Source: Candidatus Puniceispirillum marinum IMCC1322 | Lineage (GTDB): Bacteria > Pseudomonadota > Alphaproteobacteria > Puniceispirillales > Puniceispirillaceae | Assembly: GCF_000024465.1 (NCBI RefSeq) | Contig: NC_014010.1 | Location: 1,612,001 to 1,676,000, forward strand | Reading direction: 5' to 3' | Length of the DNA stretch: 64,000 nucleotides | Shown: piece after piece, positions 38,435 through 48,665 of the stretch | How the letters are laid out: the number at the start of each line of letters is the position of its first letter | Position numbering within the stretch: the stretch's first letter is position 1 | Notes under the pieces: generated by a model | What the model saw: the letters and a program-made list of their open reading frames with translations, nothing else | The model's database searches: none | Told to the model about the DNA's origin: nothing | Program-made: the position numbers and the translations under genes

Positions 38435-39195
38435 CACGTCGCATCTTCATAACCATTGAATATGATGGCGCGCCCTTTGTTGGCTGGCAACGTCAGGATA
38501 ATGGCATCACTGTTCAACAGGAACTTGAAGAGGCCGCCTTTGCTTTTACCGGCGAAAAAATCAACGTTCAGGGGGCAGGCCGCACCGATTCAGGCGTCCA
38601 TGCGCTGGGCCAGGTGGCGCATCTCGATGTGCCGGAAAAATTTGCTCCCAATCGTGTTATGGAAGCGCTGAATGCGCATCTGTCACACACAGCCATCAGC
38701 GTGCTTGACGCCTATGAGGTGCCCGATGATGCGCATGCGCGCTTTTCCGCAATCGGTCGGCGTTATCTATATCGTATCCTGCCCCGCCGCCAGCCCCCCG
38801 CACTTGATGCTGGCCGGGTCTGGCATCACAAACAGCCACTTGATGCCGATGCCATGCAGGCTGGTGCCGATATGCTGATCGGGCGGCATGATTTCAACAG
38901 CTTTCGCGCCGCCCAATGTCAGGCTGAATCGTCCATTCGTACGCTTGATATTCTTCAGGTTGAACAGGTGAGTGCAGAAATACATCTGCATGTCGAAGCC
39001 AGATCGTTCCTGCATCATCAGGTTCGCAATATTGCTGGCACGCTGGCGTTGGTCGGCACTGGAAAATGGCAGCCTGACGATGTCAAAGCCGCGCTGGCAG
39101 CGGCTGACCGAAGCGCTGCCGGACCTACCGCGCCTCCACATGGGTTATATCTGACCGATGTATTTTATCCGGATGGGATTGGCAAGCGCGTTTGA
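38431..39195 (+). CDS. truA: tRNA pseudouridine(38-40) synthase
   Basis: A 254-residue TruA with the catalytic Asp in GAGRTDSGVHALGQVAHLD, RRYLYRI, and HDFNSFRAAQCQAES. It isomerises U38-U40 in the anticodon arm. Its 3' end overlaps by 31 bases the convergent membrane-protein gene. Confidence 0.95.
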   Translation: MTRRIFITIEYDGAPFVGWQRQDNGITVQQELEEAAFAFTGEKINVQGAGRTDSGVHALGQVAHLDVPEKFAPNRVMEALNAHLSHTAISVLDAYEVPDDAHARFSAIGRRYLYRILPRRQPPALDAGRVWHHKQPLDADAMQAGADMLIGRHDFNSFRAAQCQAESSIRTLDILQVEQVSAEIHLHVEARSFLHHQVRNIAGTLALVGTGKWQPDDVKAALAAADRSAAGPTAPPHGLYLTDVFYPDGIGKRV

Positions 39196-39734
39196 ACTGC
39201 CCATAACAACGTCACATCCGTCGCAAAAGACAAGCCAACCATACCGGCGGCGATCCAGCCGCCTTTGCCAAGCTGATCCTTGCCAACCCGCCAGAGCCAG
39301 TAGCATGTCCAAACAGCTATCGGCAATACCAGTACCAGATAGGCGTGATTACCACTCGAAACCGTGGCAAGCTGAGTCAATCCAACCAGAAGCTGTTGCA
39401 CATTTTCAATCCAGAAAAACGGAAGTAAAAAGGCAAAGCTACGCTCGACCAGACCTAGCTGTTTCAGAGCAAACAGAAAAATCAGAGCCAGCAGAACCAG
39501 CCCAACAAGCTGCACAATCATCGTTGTCACGAAAATGGATGGGGCATTTTTCAAAGTCGGATAGATCGTCACCAACGCGGTGAAGATCATCGATGCCCAT
39601 ATGGCATGCCACAGACCCTTGGCATCGGTCTGATAAACATCAGACATTGATGCTTTGCCGGTCATGACCCGCAGGCTATGCCCGACATAGAAAAGCAAAA
39701 CCCGGGGTGCCAAACTTAAATTTTCTTGCTGCAT
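39165..39734 (-). CDS. Hypothetical integral membrane protein
   Basis: A 189-residue protein with five or so hydrophobic segments (about 38-60, 68-90, 100-120, 128-146, 160-178) after a ~35-residue polar N-terminus. I do not recognise the family for certain; the layout resembles Yip1-type or DUF-type small membrane proteins. It lies just downstream of dapE on the same strand (2 bases between) and is probably co-transcribed. Its long convergent overlap with truA is odd for a conserved gene, but the hydrophobic pattern supports it being coding. Confidence 0.7.
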   Translation of the reverse strand: MQQENLSLAPRVLLFYVGHSLRVMTGKASMSDVYQTDAKGLWHAIWASMIFTALVTIYPTLKNAPSIFVTTMIVQLVGLVLLALIFLFALKQLGLVERSFAFLLPFFWIENVQQLLVGLTQLATVSSGNHAYLVLVLPIAVWTCYWLWRVGKDQLGKGGWIAAGMVGLSFATDVTLLWAVQTRLPIPSG

Positions 39735-39736
39735 GT

Positions 39737-40915
39737 CTATGCTGCCTCAAAATAACTGGCCAGCATATTTTCATATATGGCCGATAAAACATCTATATCT
39801 GCGATTGCCGTATGCTCGTCAACTTTATGCATAGTCCGCCCAACCAGCCCGAATTCGGCCACAGGGCATAGTGTTGTAATAAACCGCGCATCCGACGTTC
39901 CGCCACTGGTGGATAGCTGCGGGTCACGTCCTGTTACTTTGCTGATTGCCGCGATCATGATATCGGTCAGCATGCCTGGTTCGGTCAAAAACGGATGCGC
40001 CGACGCCCGCCAGTCAGCATGCCATATCCCGCCAACACGCGTAAAATGTTCTTCCAGCCAGCCAATTAAACTATCTGCTGTATGTTCAGTGTTAAAACGG
40101 ATATTGAAACGCGCTTGCGCCCGCGCCGGTATCACATTGCCAGCCGGATTATTCGTGTCAATCGACGTTATATTCGCTGTTGAGGGATCAAAAAACGCAT
40201 TACCGCCATCCAGCTCACAGCTATTCACCGGTGCCAGCATATCGAGTAATCGTGCAAATGGATTATCCGCCAGATGCGGATAGGCAACATGACCTTGCGC
40301 CCCTTCGACGGTTAGCTGACATGACAAGCTACCCCGGCGACCATTCTTGATCACATCCCCGACGGCATCCGGATTAGTCGGCTCACCAACAACGCAAAAA
40401 TCGGGAACAAACCCGTGTTCCTGAACCCATTCGACCATCTTAACCGTACCATTGACGGCATCACCTTCTTCATCACCGGTAATCATCAGGCTAATGGCAT
40501 GGCCTTTGGCTGGATCAAAGCTATCGCGTGCCAGCAAACGGGCTACGGCGCCAACAAACGCCGCAATGCCACCTTTCATGTCCGACGCCCCACGCCCATA
40601 GATATTGCCTTGGTCAAGCGTCCCCGAAAACGGATCAAACTGCCACGCATCGGCATCACCAACTGGCACGACATCGGTATGACCGGCGAAACAGAAATGT
40701 TTTGTCTCTGTCCCCGATGCCGCTTTGTTGCCCAACCATGCAAACAGATTATCGATCCGCGCATCGCCATCACCAAAGGCCAGCCGCGTACATTCAAATC
40801 CCAATGCTGTCAGCTCAGTCACCAGCACATCAAGCGCGCCCGCATCTGCCGGTGTTACCGACGGACAGCGGATCAGACGTTGGGTCAGGTCAACCGAATA
40901 TGAAACATCATCCAT
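39737..40915 (-). CDS. dapE: Succinyl-diaminopimelate desuccinylase
   Basis: A 392-residue M20 metallohydrolase. Metal-ligand motifs: CFAGHTDVVPVG (His, Asp), GRGASDMKGGIAA (Asp), GDEEGDAVNGT (catalytic and metal Glu), and GTSDARF and the final His in RTMHKVDEHT. It makes LL-diaminopimelate for lysine and peptidoglycan. It follows dapD by 3 bases. Confidence 0.95.
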   Translation of the reverse strand: MDDVSYSVDLTQRLIRCPSVTPADAGALDVLVTELTALGFECTRLAFGDGDARIDNLFAWLGNKAASGTETKHFCFAGHTDVVPVGDADAWQFDPFSGTLDQGNIYGRGASDMKGGIAAFVGAVARLLARDSFDPAKGHAISLMITGDEEGDAVNGTVKMVEWVQEHGFVPDFCVVGEPTNPDAVGDVIKNGRRGSLSCQLTVEGAQGHVAYPHLADNPFARLLDMLAPVNSCELDGGNAFFDPSTANITSIDTNNPAGNVIPARAQARFNIRFNTEHTADSLIGWLEEHFTRVGGIWHADWRASAHPFLTEPGMLTDIMIAAISKVTGRDPQLSTSGGTSDARFITTLCPVAEFGLVGRTMHKVDEHTAIADIDVLSAIYENMLASYFEAA

Positions 40916-40918
40916 ATG

Positions 40919-41779
40919 CTAGTCTCGAAGCAGGTCGTTTACTGATGTCTTTGATCGTGTTTTTTCGTCAACTTGCTTGATAATCACCGCACATGACAAA
41001 GACGGGCCCGGGCTCCCATCTGGCAAGGGCTTGCCTGGCAGACTTCCCGGCACCACAACCGAATAGGCGGGCACACGGCCCATATGCACTTCGCCTGTAT
41101 GGCGATTGATAATTTTTGTCGAGGCACCGATAAACACGCCCATCGACAGAACCGCGCCTTTTTCAACAACCACACCTTCGACAACTTCCGAACGCGCACC
41201 GATGAAACAGTCATCTTCGATCACCACAGGGCCCGCCTGTAATGGCTCAAGCACGCCGCCGATACCGGCACCACCGGAAAGATGCACATTCTTGCCAATT
41301 TGCGCACATGAGCCAACCGTTGCCCAGGTATCAACCATTGTGCCGCTATCGACATAGGCGCCAAGATTGATAAAGCCAGGCATAATCACAACGCCAGGTG
41401 CCACATAGGCAGAATGCCGCACGACACATCCTGGTACCGCGCGAAAACCGGCGTCACGAAAACGCTTTTCATCCCAGCCACTGAACTTTGGCGGCACTTT
41501 GTCCCAGAATGTCGCTTCGCCAGCCTGCGGATGCACAACGCCGCCCTTGATCACGGTCATATCATTCAGGCGGAAAGACAGCAAAACAGCCTTTTTCAGC
41601 CATTGATTCACCTGCCACTGATGATCGCCCATCGGTTCGGCAACGCGCACCGTGCCATTATCCAGCATTTCGAGAACATCGGTAACGGCGTCACGGACAG
41701 CGCCTTTCGTATCAGCATTTACACTGTCCCGTGCATCCCACGCTGCGTCAATTTCCTGCTCAAGTTGCGCTGTATCCAT
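40919..41779 (-). CDS. dapD: Tetrahydrodipicolinate N-succinyltransferase
   Basis: A 286-residue acyltransferase with a left-handed beta-helix built of hexapeptide repeats ([37 protein letters not shown]). It succinylates tetrahydrodipicolinate, the step two before DapE. Together they show lysine/DAP synthesis by the succinylase route. Confidence 0.95.
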   Translation of the reverse strand: MDTAQLEQEIDAAWDARDSVNADTKGAVRDAVTDVLEMLDNGTVRVAEPMGDHQWQVNQWLKKAVLLSFRLNDMTVIKGGVVHPQAGEATFWDKVPPKFSGWDEKRFRDAGFRAVPGCVVRHSAYVAPGVVIMPGFINLGAYVDSGTMVDTWATVGSCAQIGKNVHLSGGAGIGGVLEPLQAGPVVIEDDCFIGARSEVVEGVVVEKGAVLSMGVFIGASTKIINRHTGEVHMGRVPAYSVVVPGSLPGKPLPDGSPGPSLSCAVIIKQVDEKTRSKTSVNDLLRD

Positions 41780-41871
41780 TCTGTTCTCCTCGCGTCGTAA
41801 ACGACCTTCGTTTGTTTATGTAATATAGGTAGTGATAGTGATGATGAACACCAGTATCAAAAAGCTTTCCG

Positions 41872-42564
41872 TTAAGCTGTCATCGACAGGCTCGATAAAA
41901 AGCTTTTCAGATCATCGGCGATAAAATGCACAAAGTCTTGATCCGACCCCTTGATGGCAAAATCATGGTCACTTGCCAACCAGACTGTGCGCATCCCCAG
42001 CGCCGCTGCCGGTTCCAGATTCCGCGCCATATCTTCAAGCATGACCGCCCCATTCGGGTCAATCTTGGTCTTGGTAATGAACTGGTCAAAAGCAGCCATT
42101 TCCGGCTTTGGCACATAGTCAGCCCCGACAATGTCAAAAATTTCGTCAAAATGATGCCGGATACCATAGGCATTCAGGATATTTTCGGCATGTGGCACGG
42201 TGCCATTGGTAAAAATATGCTTGCGGCCAGGCAAAGCCCCGATCATCTGGTCAAGCTCGGCTTCATAGGGCAAATCGCTGACATCGATATCATGCACATA
42301 ATGCAAAAACGCATCTGGCGTCATATTTTCTTCAACCATCAGCCCGCGCATCGTCGTGCCATAGCGATGAAACAAATCTTTCTGGATAACTTTGGCTTCG
42401 TCTGTTTCAACCTCGAAATGGCTGGCAACAAATTCAGTGATCCTGACCGCGACCCGCACGAACAGGTTCGAACGCGCGGGATAGATCGTATTATCCAGAT
42501 CAAATATCCAGTCATTGATATCCGACACTGGAAAATGCACGGGGGATTTTTCACTTATTTGCAT
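41872..42564 (-). CDS. HAD-family pyrimidine 5'-nucleotidase
   Basis: A 230-residue HAD phosphatase. Motif I is WIFDLDNTIYP with both catalytic Asp residues; motif II Thr/Asn is in HIFTNGTVPHA; motif III Lys and IV Asp are in VPKPEMAAF and VMLEDMARNLEPA. It resembles SDT1/YjjG-like pyrimidine 5'-nucleotidases. The neighbour argB is 9 bases upstream, so the two are likely co-transcribed. Confidence 0.88.
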   Translation of the reverse strand: MQISEKSPVHFPVSDINDWIFDLDNTIYPARSNLFVRVAVRITEFVASHFEVETDEAKVIQKDLFHRYGTTMRGLMVEENMTPDAFLHYVHDIDVSDLPYEAELDQMIGALPGRKHIFTNGTVPHAENILNAYGIRHHFDEIFDIVGADYVPKPEMAAFDQFITKTKIDPNGAVMLEDMARNLEPAAALGMRTVWLASDHDFAIKGSDQDFVHFIADDLKSFLSSLSMTA

Positions 42565-42573
42565 GATTGCTTC

Positions 42574-43479
42574 CTAATCAGGTAAAATTAACGTTCCATT
42601 ACCATGTTCGGTAAATAGTTCGACAAGCAAGGCATGCTGTGCCCGGCCATCGGTAATCACCGCCGCTTCAGCGCCGCCATTGATTGCTTCGATACAGGTT
42701 TCAACCTTCGGGATCATGCCGCCATTGACCGTCCCATCATGAATCAAGGCTTCAGCTTGGCTAATCGTCAATTCGGGGATCAGCTTACCATTGCCATCAA
42801 GCACACCAGCAACATCAGTCAGCATGATCATGCGCGTGGCACCCAATGCCGCGGCAATCGCCCCTGCCGCCGTATCGGCATTGATATTATAGGTCTGCCC
42901 ATCAGCACCCAGGCCAATTGGTGCGACAACGGGGATCAGATCGCGGGCTTTCAGTGCGTCCAGAACCTGCGTATCAATATGGTCAGGCTCGCCTACAAAA
43001 CCAAGATCTATATGTTCTATTACGCTATCTGACTGTTTTGGCACCGCCATCAATTTGCGCGCCGTAATCAGGTTGCCATCCTTGCCCGAAACGCCAACTG
43101 CCTTTCCACCAGCCGCCGTAATCGCCGCCGCCAAGGCCTTGTTTATGCCACCTGCCAGCACCATTTCGACAACCGAAATGGTGGCTTCGTCAGTCACCCG
43201 CAAGCCATCAATAAAATTCGACTCGATTTCCAGTTTTTTGAGCATCTGCCCAATCTGTGGGCCGCCACCATGAACCACAACCGGACAGGCGCCGACCTGA
43301 TCAAGCAAAGCAATATCCGCAGCAAAGGCGTTCACCGACTCAGCTTCACCCATCGCATGGCCACCAAATTTTATGACAATGGTTTTGCCTGAATAACGAC
43401 GCATATATGGCAACGCTTCGATCAGCATGCCGGTCTTGGCAAGCATATCCTGCTGTTGGCTATGGTTTGTCTGCGTCAT
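42574..43479 (-). CDS. argB: Acetylglutamate kinase
   Basis: About 301 residues. It has [10 protein letters not shown] (phosphate-binding Lys-Gly-Gly), [14 protein letters not shown], and [15 protein letters not shown]. It phosphorylates N-acetylglutamate in arginine synthesis. I set the start at the ATG 43479, preceded by AAGGCGG at proper spacing; a GTG five codons earlier lies inside that ribosome site and is unlikely. Confidence 0.94.
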   Translation of the reverse strand: MTQTNHSQQQDMLAKTGMLIEALPYMRRYSGKTIVIKFGGHAMGEAESVNAFAADIALLDQVGACPVVVHGGGPQIGQMLKKLEIESNFIDGLRVTDEATISVVEMVLAGGINKALAAAITAAGGKAVGVSGKDGNLITARKLMAVPKQSDSVIEHIDLGFVGEPDHIDTQVLDALKARDLIPVVAPIGLGADGQTYNINADTAAGAIAAALGATRMIMLTDVAGVLDGNGKLIPELTISQAEALIHDGTVNGGMIPKVETCIEAINGGAEAAVITDGRAQHALLVELFTEHGNGTLILPD

Positions 43480-43665
43480 GATACCGCCTTTCACCTTAAT
43501 AGAAACCGTCCGGGGCCACGGTGGCAGGTACCATCGGAACCTATTTCTTTAGATGTCTTTATTGCCCGGGATCGATTATCGGCAATCTTGGGAAATGCGC
43601 AAGGCCTCAGGCCGCCTCATTGCGCCGAAAAACCGCCTATACGCTATTTTTAAACTATTTTTAAA

Positions 43666-44325
43666 CTATTTTTGCAGGGCAAATCCGGCTATATGCCCAC
43701 GAAGATGCTCAATTCCATCGCCCGCTTGTGATGATGTCACAAACAATTCGGGATAGGCCGCAACATGGGTCGCAACGGTTGCTTCGGTGGCGCGGCAGAC
43801 TTTTTCCAGCGCTTCGGGCTTTAATTTATCGGCTTTCGTCAGAACCGCCGCCCATGATACCGCCGACTCATCCAGCAATTTCATGATTTCGCTATCGCCC
43901 TTACCAACACCGCGACGTGCGTCAATCAACAGAAACACACGTTGCAATGACTGCCGTCCAGCCAGAAATTTGCGCGTCAGCTTGGTCCAGGCTTCGATAT
44001 CGGTCTTAGGCGCCGAGGCATAGCCATATCCGGGCAGATCAACCAGCCCCAGCCGTTGCCCCAGATCAAAGAAAATCAACTGCCGCGTCCGGCCAGGCGT
44101 TTGCGATGTGCGCGCTAACATGCGACGTCCGGTCAGCGCATTCACCAATGATGATTTGCCGACATTTGACCGGCCGGCAAAGCATATTTCGGGCAGACCC
44201 ATTGGCGGCAAGGCCGGCATATTATTGGCCGCCGCCGTAAAATCGCACTGGCCGGCAAAAAGCAGGCGGCCAGCTTCACGTTGTTCGGCGTCTAGCTCTT
44301 GGCCACGCGGCGCATGATGTACCAT
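43666..44325 (-). CDS. engB: Ribosome-biogenesis GTPase EngB/YihA
   Basis: A 219-residue TRAFAC GTPase: G1 AGRSNVGKSS, G3 DLPGYGYA, G4 TKAD. It is required for large-subunit assembly in other bacteria. The start overlaps the yidC 3' end by 34 bases; an internal start is possible, but the conserved domain begins about residue 28, so the overlap may be partly artificial. Confidence 0.93.
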   Translation of the reverse strand: MVHHAPRGQELDAEQREAGRLLFAGQCDFTAAANNMPALPPMGLPEICFAGRSNVGKSSLVNALTGRRMLARTSQTPGRTRQLIFFDLGQRLGLVDLPGYGYASAPKTDIEAWTKLTRKFLAGRQSLQRVFLLIDARRGVGKGDSEIMKLLDESAVSWAAVLTKADKLKPEALEKVCRATEATVATHVAAYPELFVTSSQAGDGIEHLRGHIAGFALQK

Positions 44326-46070
44326 TGTTGACCCATTGATAGAAGGTTATTCCATGTCCAGTAAATCACCAGACCTGCCGGGAATGTCGCCAGCAGAAAG
44401 GTAAAGAAAATCGGCATGAGCTGAAACACTTTGGCTTGGATCGGGTCAGGCGGTGCCGGATTCAAACGCATTTGCAGGAACATTGAAACACCCATCATGA
44501 TTGGCCAGGCACCAAGCTGCAGGAATGGTGGCAGGAAATCGACCGAAAACGGCAACAGGCCGAAAACATTGAAAATCGATGTTGGATCGGGTGCCGACAA
44601 ATCGGTGATCCAGCCAAAGAACGGCGCATGCCGCATTTCGATTGTCACAAACAACACTTTATATAACGCAAAGAATACCGGTATCTGCAACAACACAGGC
44701 AGACAACCTGCCGCGGGATTCACTTTTTCCGCTTTATACAGCGCCATCATTTCCTTGTTCAGCGCCATCTTGTCTTCGCCAAAGCGTTCACGAAGCTGCT
44801 GAATTTTAGGCGCCAATAAACGCATCTTGCCCATCGACTGATAGGATTTATTGGCAAGCGGGAAGAACACCACTTTGACCACGACGGTAAAGGCAATCGT
44901 CGCCAGTCCGAAATTGCCCAACAATTCATTCAGCCAGTTAATCGCATAGAAAAACGGCTTGGTCAGGAAATAGAACCAGCCAAAATCAATCGCCAGATCA
45001 AAATTGGGAATGCCAAGATCTTCGCGATATTGGTCAAGCAGCTTCACGATCTTGGCACCGGCAAAAACACGGCCTTTGGCTGAAACGCTGGTATTTGGGG
45101 CCAGCACAAGACCCTTGGAGTCAATATAATCAACCTGATAACGCTCGCCTGATCCGGCCAGAGACTGGAATGAGAAATCATAGCGTGTATTTTGGTCAGG
45201 CAACAAAGCTGCCAACCAGTATTTATCGGTCAGGCCGATCCAGCCACCAGCTTTAGATGGGGTGACCGCAATCTTGCCTTGTTCGGCGTCGCGCAAATCG
45301 CTGTAATCTTCTTCTTGCAGGGTTTCATCAAATACACCCAGTGGGCCTTCATGCAGAATATAGATACCGCTTGTTGGCGGCGTCCCATGGCGACGCACCA
45401 ACCCATAAGGAAATAATGTGATCGCTGCATCTAGCGTGCTTTGCACCGAATCATCATAAGAAATCAGATAATCGTCATTGATCGAAATTTGCCTGATAAA
45501 GGTCAGACCCTGGCCATTATCCCAGCGCAGGGTAACCGGCGCACCTGGCGACAGAACATCTTTATTGGTCTGCCATAATGTATCAGCCCGCGGCATCGGT
45601 TGATTAGCATCCGAAGATGACCAGCCAAACTCAACAAAAAAGGGCTGTGATGAACTAGCCTTATGCAGGAAAGTGATATTTTTGGATTCTGGATCCTGCG
45701 TTTCTTTATAATCTGTCAGCACAACATCGTCGATTCGCGCGCCCATCACCGAAATTGATCCAGTAATCAATGGCGCATCAATCAGAATGCGGGGGGCGGT
45801 GTCTTGCGGCTTGGCATCACTGATACCACCTGAAACAGCCCCGTTATTGACAGCTACATTCGAACCGCTTGATTGCGCTACTGACGGGGTGTCACTATCG
45901 GCTTGTTGTGACGCCTGAAGCGCGGCCTCGGCTTGTGCCTGTGCGGCCAGAAGTTCCTGCTGGGCGGCTTCTTGTTCAAGCTGTGGTTTGATGACAAACA
46001 TCTGCCAGCCAAAAAGCACAACCATGGAAAGCGCAATGGCCAGAATCAGGTTACGATTATCGGGTTTCAT
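44292..46070 (-). CDS. yidC: Membrane protein insertase YidC
   Basis: A 592-residue YidC. The first membrane segment (about 8-26) precedes a large periplasmic domain with a Gln/Ala-rich start. The conserved five-helix insertase core occupies about 370-580 (NPAAGCLPVLLQIPVFFALYKVLF, TFLLATFPAGLVIYW). It inserts inner-membrane proteins with or without Sec. Follows yidD by 4 bases. Confidence 0.95.
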   Translation of the reverse strand: MKPDNRNLILAIALSMVVLFGWQMFVIKPQLEQEAAQQELLAAQAQAEAALQASQQADSDTPSVAQSSGSNVAVNNGAVSGGISDAKPQDTAPRILIDAPLITGSISVMGARIDDVVLTDYKETQDPESKNITFLHKASSSQPFFVEFGWSSSDANQPMPRADTLWQTNKDVLSPGAPVTLRWDNGQGLTFIRQISINDDYLISYDDSVQSTLDAAITLFPYGLVRRHGTPPTSGIYILHEGPLGVFDETLQEEDYSDLRDAEQGKIAVTPSKAGGWIGLTDKYWLAALLPDQNTRYDFSFQSLAGSGERYQVDYIDSKGLVLAPNTSVSAKGRVFAGAKIVKLLDQYREDLGIPNFDLAIDFGWFYFLTKPFFYAINWLNELLGNFGLATIAFTVVVKVVFFPLANKSYQSMGKMRLLAPKIQQLRERFGEDKMALNKEMMALYKAEKVNPAAGCLPVLLQIPVFFALYKVLFVTIEMRHAPFFGWITDLSAPDPTSIFNVFGLLPFSVDFLPPFLQLGAWPIMMGVSMFLQMRLNPAPPDPIQAKVFQLMPIFFTFLLATFPAGLVIYWTWNNLLSMGQQWYIMRRVAKS

Positions 46071-46074
46071 AAAA

Positions 46075-46398
46075 TCAGCCTTTTACATTCTTGGTTGGTC
46101 GCATTGTCTGGGACACAGGCGGCACAGGATCAAACGAAGGCGCAACCCCCGGATGACATCGCAGGATACGTTTTACCGCATAGTACGATCCACGCAAGAG
46201 CCCATGTGCGTGCAACGCGTCTTTTATATAATCAGAACAGGTGGGTAAATGGCGGCAATTTGAGCCAAGTAGAGGTGAAATCAGCAACTGATACAGATTT
46301 ACCGGTATAAGAATCAGCCGGATCATCAAGCGCACTGCCATATGTGGCGGTTCTGCCGTGGCCACATCTGCATCTGTATCTCTGTTATACTGTTGCAC
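46075..46398 (-). CDS. yidD: Membrane protein insertion efficiency factor YidD
   Basis: A 107-residue protein with the family core YQLLISPLLGSNCRHLPTCSDYIKDALHAHG and RILRCHPG; three Cys are conserved. The C-terminal extension is short and polar. It lies between rnpA and yidC, the usual order. Confidence 0.93.
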   Translation of the reverse strand: MQQYNRDTDADVATAEPPHMAVRLMIRLILIPVNLYQLLISPLLGSNCRHLPTCSDYIKDALHAHGLLRGSYYAVKRILRCHPGVAPSFDPVPPVSQTMRPTKNVKG

Positions 46399-46407
46399 CC
46401 GTCACCC

Positions 46408-46761
46408 CTACTTTTCAGCCTCGCCAAGCTTGCGATGCAGATATCTTAGCGATTTTTTGACTTCGGTCACTAGCTCATCAAATGAAGATGTGGCAGTTGT
46501 TGCCCGCCCGATCAGCACATAATCAACGCCGGACATGGCGATGGGTGCCAGAACCTGTTTTGCGATCACCCGCAGACGCCGCTTTACACGGTTACGGGTG
46601 ACTGCATTACCGATTTTTTTGGTGGCGGTCAGACCATAGCGCCAGTCAGCGCCATCGCGGCGCACCGCCTGGATAATCACGCCTTTTGAAATCGCTTTTT
46701 CGCCATGATTCCGCGCCCGGATAAAGCCCGGCCGCGACGTAATAATGTGTTTGTCAGACAA
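46408..46761 (-). CDS. rnpA: Ribonuclease P protein component
   Basis: A 117-residue basic protein; the RNR motif is in GNAVTRNRVKRRLRVIAK, and AVRRDGADWRYGLTATKKIG precedes it. It assists the catalytic RNase P RNA in tRNA 5' processing. Placed 21 bases after rpmH as usual. Confidence 0.94.
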   Translation of the reverse strand: MSDKHIITSRPGFIRARNHGEKAISKGVIIQAVRRDGADWRYGLTATKKIGNAVTRNRVKRRLRVIAKQVLAPIAMSGVDYVLIGRATTATSSFDELVTEVKKSLRYLHRKLGEAEK

Positions 46762-46782
46762 TTGATGCCCCTGACAATAAGC

Positions 46783-46917
46783 CTAGGCAGACAAGCGTGC
46801 ACGACCCTTGGCACGACGAGCGCGCAAAACGCGGCGACCGCCTACAGTTGCCATACGGGCACGAAAGCCATGACGGCGCTTACGGACAAGAACACTAGGT
46901 TGATAGGTGCGTTTCAT
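46783..46917 (-). CDS. rpmH: 50S ribosomal protein L34
   Basis: A 44-residue L34: [20 protein letters not shown] followed by [18 protein letters not shown]. The open frame extends further upstream, but MKRTYQPS is the universal start and has GGAGCG-type sequence before it. It opens the rpmH-rnpA-yidD-yidC cluster. Confidence 0.95.
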   Translation of the reverse strand: MKRTYQPSVLVRKRRHGFRARMATVGGRRVLRARRAKGRARLSA

Positions 46918-47220
46918 AACAACGCTCCTTCTGTTTATGTTTGAACTGAATGAAACTGAATGGGGTATAGGCGGCAAAGCCTGCCCTGTCAACGAAATTT
47001 GACGGCCTTGCCCATAACCAAAGCCGCCTCATCTGACCTCGTGTTTCCACAATATGCATGCAGAAATGGCACTTATTGCATTAACTTTTCGTTAATTACC
47101 TTATTTTAGCGTTTGATAATTCTAATTTGCAGACCATTAATTAAGTCTTAGGTCAGAAATATTAAGCCCTCTATCATTATTTCGATAATGTTCTGACCCT
47201 TCGACGATAGGGAGCAGTGA
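46918..47220. other. Divergent intergenic region between rpmH and the sensor kinase gene
   Basis: AT-rich non-coding DNA that must hold both promoters. No dnaA boxes or origin-like repeats were noticed, although rpmH lies near the origin in many bacteria. Confidence 0.45.
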
Positions 47221-48510
47221 TTGTTTAAAGCGGCAAAAAAAGCCATAACCCCCGAGTTTTTTGCAGAAAATACCATGTCTGCAAAAAAAATTATGCTGTC
47301 CATTCTTGTGATTGCTTCCCTTGCTTTTCTCACCCTAGCACTGCCTAGCACCAGTATTCGATTGGGCGAAGTAAATAAAACGCTTTATAAGCTTGTCATC
47401 GAATATACAGAAGCACGCCGCGTGCAGGCTGATCTGGCGAACATGCCCAGCGTTCTGGCAGGCACGCTTTATCAGATAGATGTAAAAGACGGCAACACCA
47501 TCATAGCGCATAATTTCAAACCTATTGATCGTGCTGTCGAAATCTATGATGTCACCGCGCCCTTATCACCACAAATATCACTAAATTCGGTTAGGGCCGT
47601 ATTATTGGCCAAACCCGACCTCCTTCAGATGACCTATCAGGCTTCCGACACAAAAGTCACTTTCATCATTGACCAGACTCCAATCCGCAATATTGTACGC
47701 GGCTATATGCCTATGATATTCGCCACAGTTGTTACGCTCCTTTCTACGCTTGGAATAATATTGTATTTTGTGCTTCGGCGATTTTATGTGGCGCCGCTCA
47801 ATACCCTGACATCAACTTTGACCGCCTTTGCCAATGACCCGACAACCGCCCGGCCAACGTCAAAAGCCCTGCACATCAATAAAGAATTCCGCGCCGCAGC
47901 CAAGGCACTTGACGACATGCAACGCAACACGATTTCTGAAATGCGTCAGCGTGATCGGCTGGCTGATATTGGCGAAGCTGTTGCCAAGATCAATCACGAT
48001 ATCCGCAATGTGCTAAGCTCGGCGACTTTGGTAGCAGACGCGCTTCTGCATTCGCAGGATAAACAGGTGAGTCGTACCGCACCGCATGTGGTGCGCTCGC
48101 TTGAACAGGCTGTTGATCTTTGCCAGTCGATGATGGACTATCTTGTCGCCGTGCCTGACCCGCAATTATCAACGTTTTCCATGCATGATATTGCCAATGA
48201 ACTGGCCGATGCAACCAAAATGCAGATAACCTATTCGGGGCCTGCTAAAATCCATGCCGATCGTAAAATGATGCAGCGCATTTTTCTGAATCTGGCACGT
48301 AATTCCGCCAATGGCGGGGCAACCAAGCTACATATCGACATATGGCGCGCCGGACATCTGGGTATCATCGATATTTCCGACAATGGACATGGCATCCCGA
48401 AACAGCGATGGGACGGCTTGTTTCAGGCCTTCAAAAGCCATGGACGTGGTGGTACCGGGCTTGGGCTGGCCATAACACAGGATCTTGTTGCCGCGCAGGC
48501 GGGCATGTAA
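47221..48510 (+). CDS. Sensor histidine kinase, apparently frameshifted at the 3' end
   Basis: A 429-residue product. It has one membrane segment (about 20-42), a ~120-residue periplasmic part, a second segment (about 160-180), a HAMP-like linker, the H-box AKINHDIRN, and the ATPase lobe with FLNLARNSAN, DNGHGI and GGTGLGLAIT. The frame then stops at QAGM. Reading one base back, the other frame continues GGHVKLSRSNENGTEFRIQLP, the normal end of the kinase domain, to 48632. One missing base near 48498 (CAGGC for CAGGGC) would explain it. The start is TTG with GGGAG before it. No paired response regulator is adjacent. Confidence 0.82.
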   Translation: MFKAAKKAITPEFFAENTMSAKKIMLSILVIASLAFLTLALPSTSIRLGEVNKTLYKLVIEYTEARRVQADLANMPSVLAGTLYQIDVKDGNTIIAHNFKPIDRAVEIYDVTAPLSPQISLNSVRAVLLAKPDLLQMTYQASDTKVTFIIDQTPIRNIVRGYMPMIFATVVTLLSTLGIILYFVLRRFYVAPLNTLTSTLTAFANDPTTARPTSKALHINKEFRAAAKALDDMQRNTISEMRQRDRLADIGEAVAKINHDIRNVLSSATLVADALLHSQDKQVSRTAPHVVRSLEQAVDLCQSMMDYLVAVPDPQLSTFSMHDIANELADATKMQITYSGPAKIHADRKMMQRIFLNLARNSANGGATKLHIDIWRAGHLGIIDISDNGHGIPKQRWDGLFQAFKSHGRGGTGLGLAITQDLVAAQAGM

Positions 48511-48665
48511 AGCTCAGCCGGTCAAATGAAAATGGCACTGAATTTCGCATCCAGCTTCCGGTAGAAATTTTTGAAATGTCGGATGAACGTGACCAGTCAA
48601 GCTGGTGGCCGAAACTCAATCTCGCCAGCTAGCCCCCAGCTATTATCATCAGATATGAATGCGGA

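Noticed and set aside
46918-47220. Chromosomal origin near rpmH
   Set aside because: No dnaA gene or DnaA-box cluster is present.
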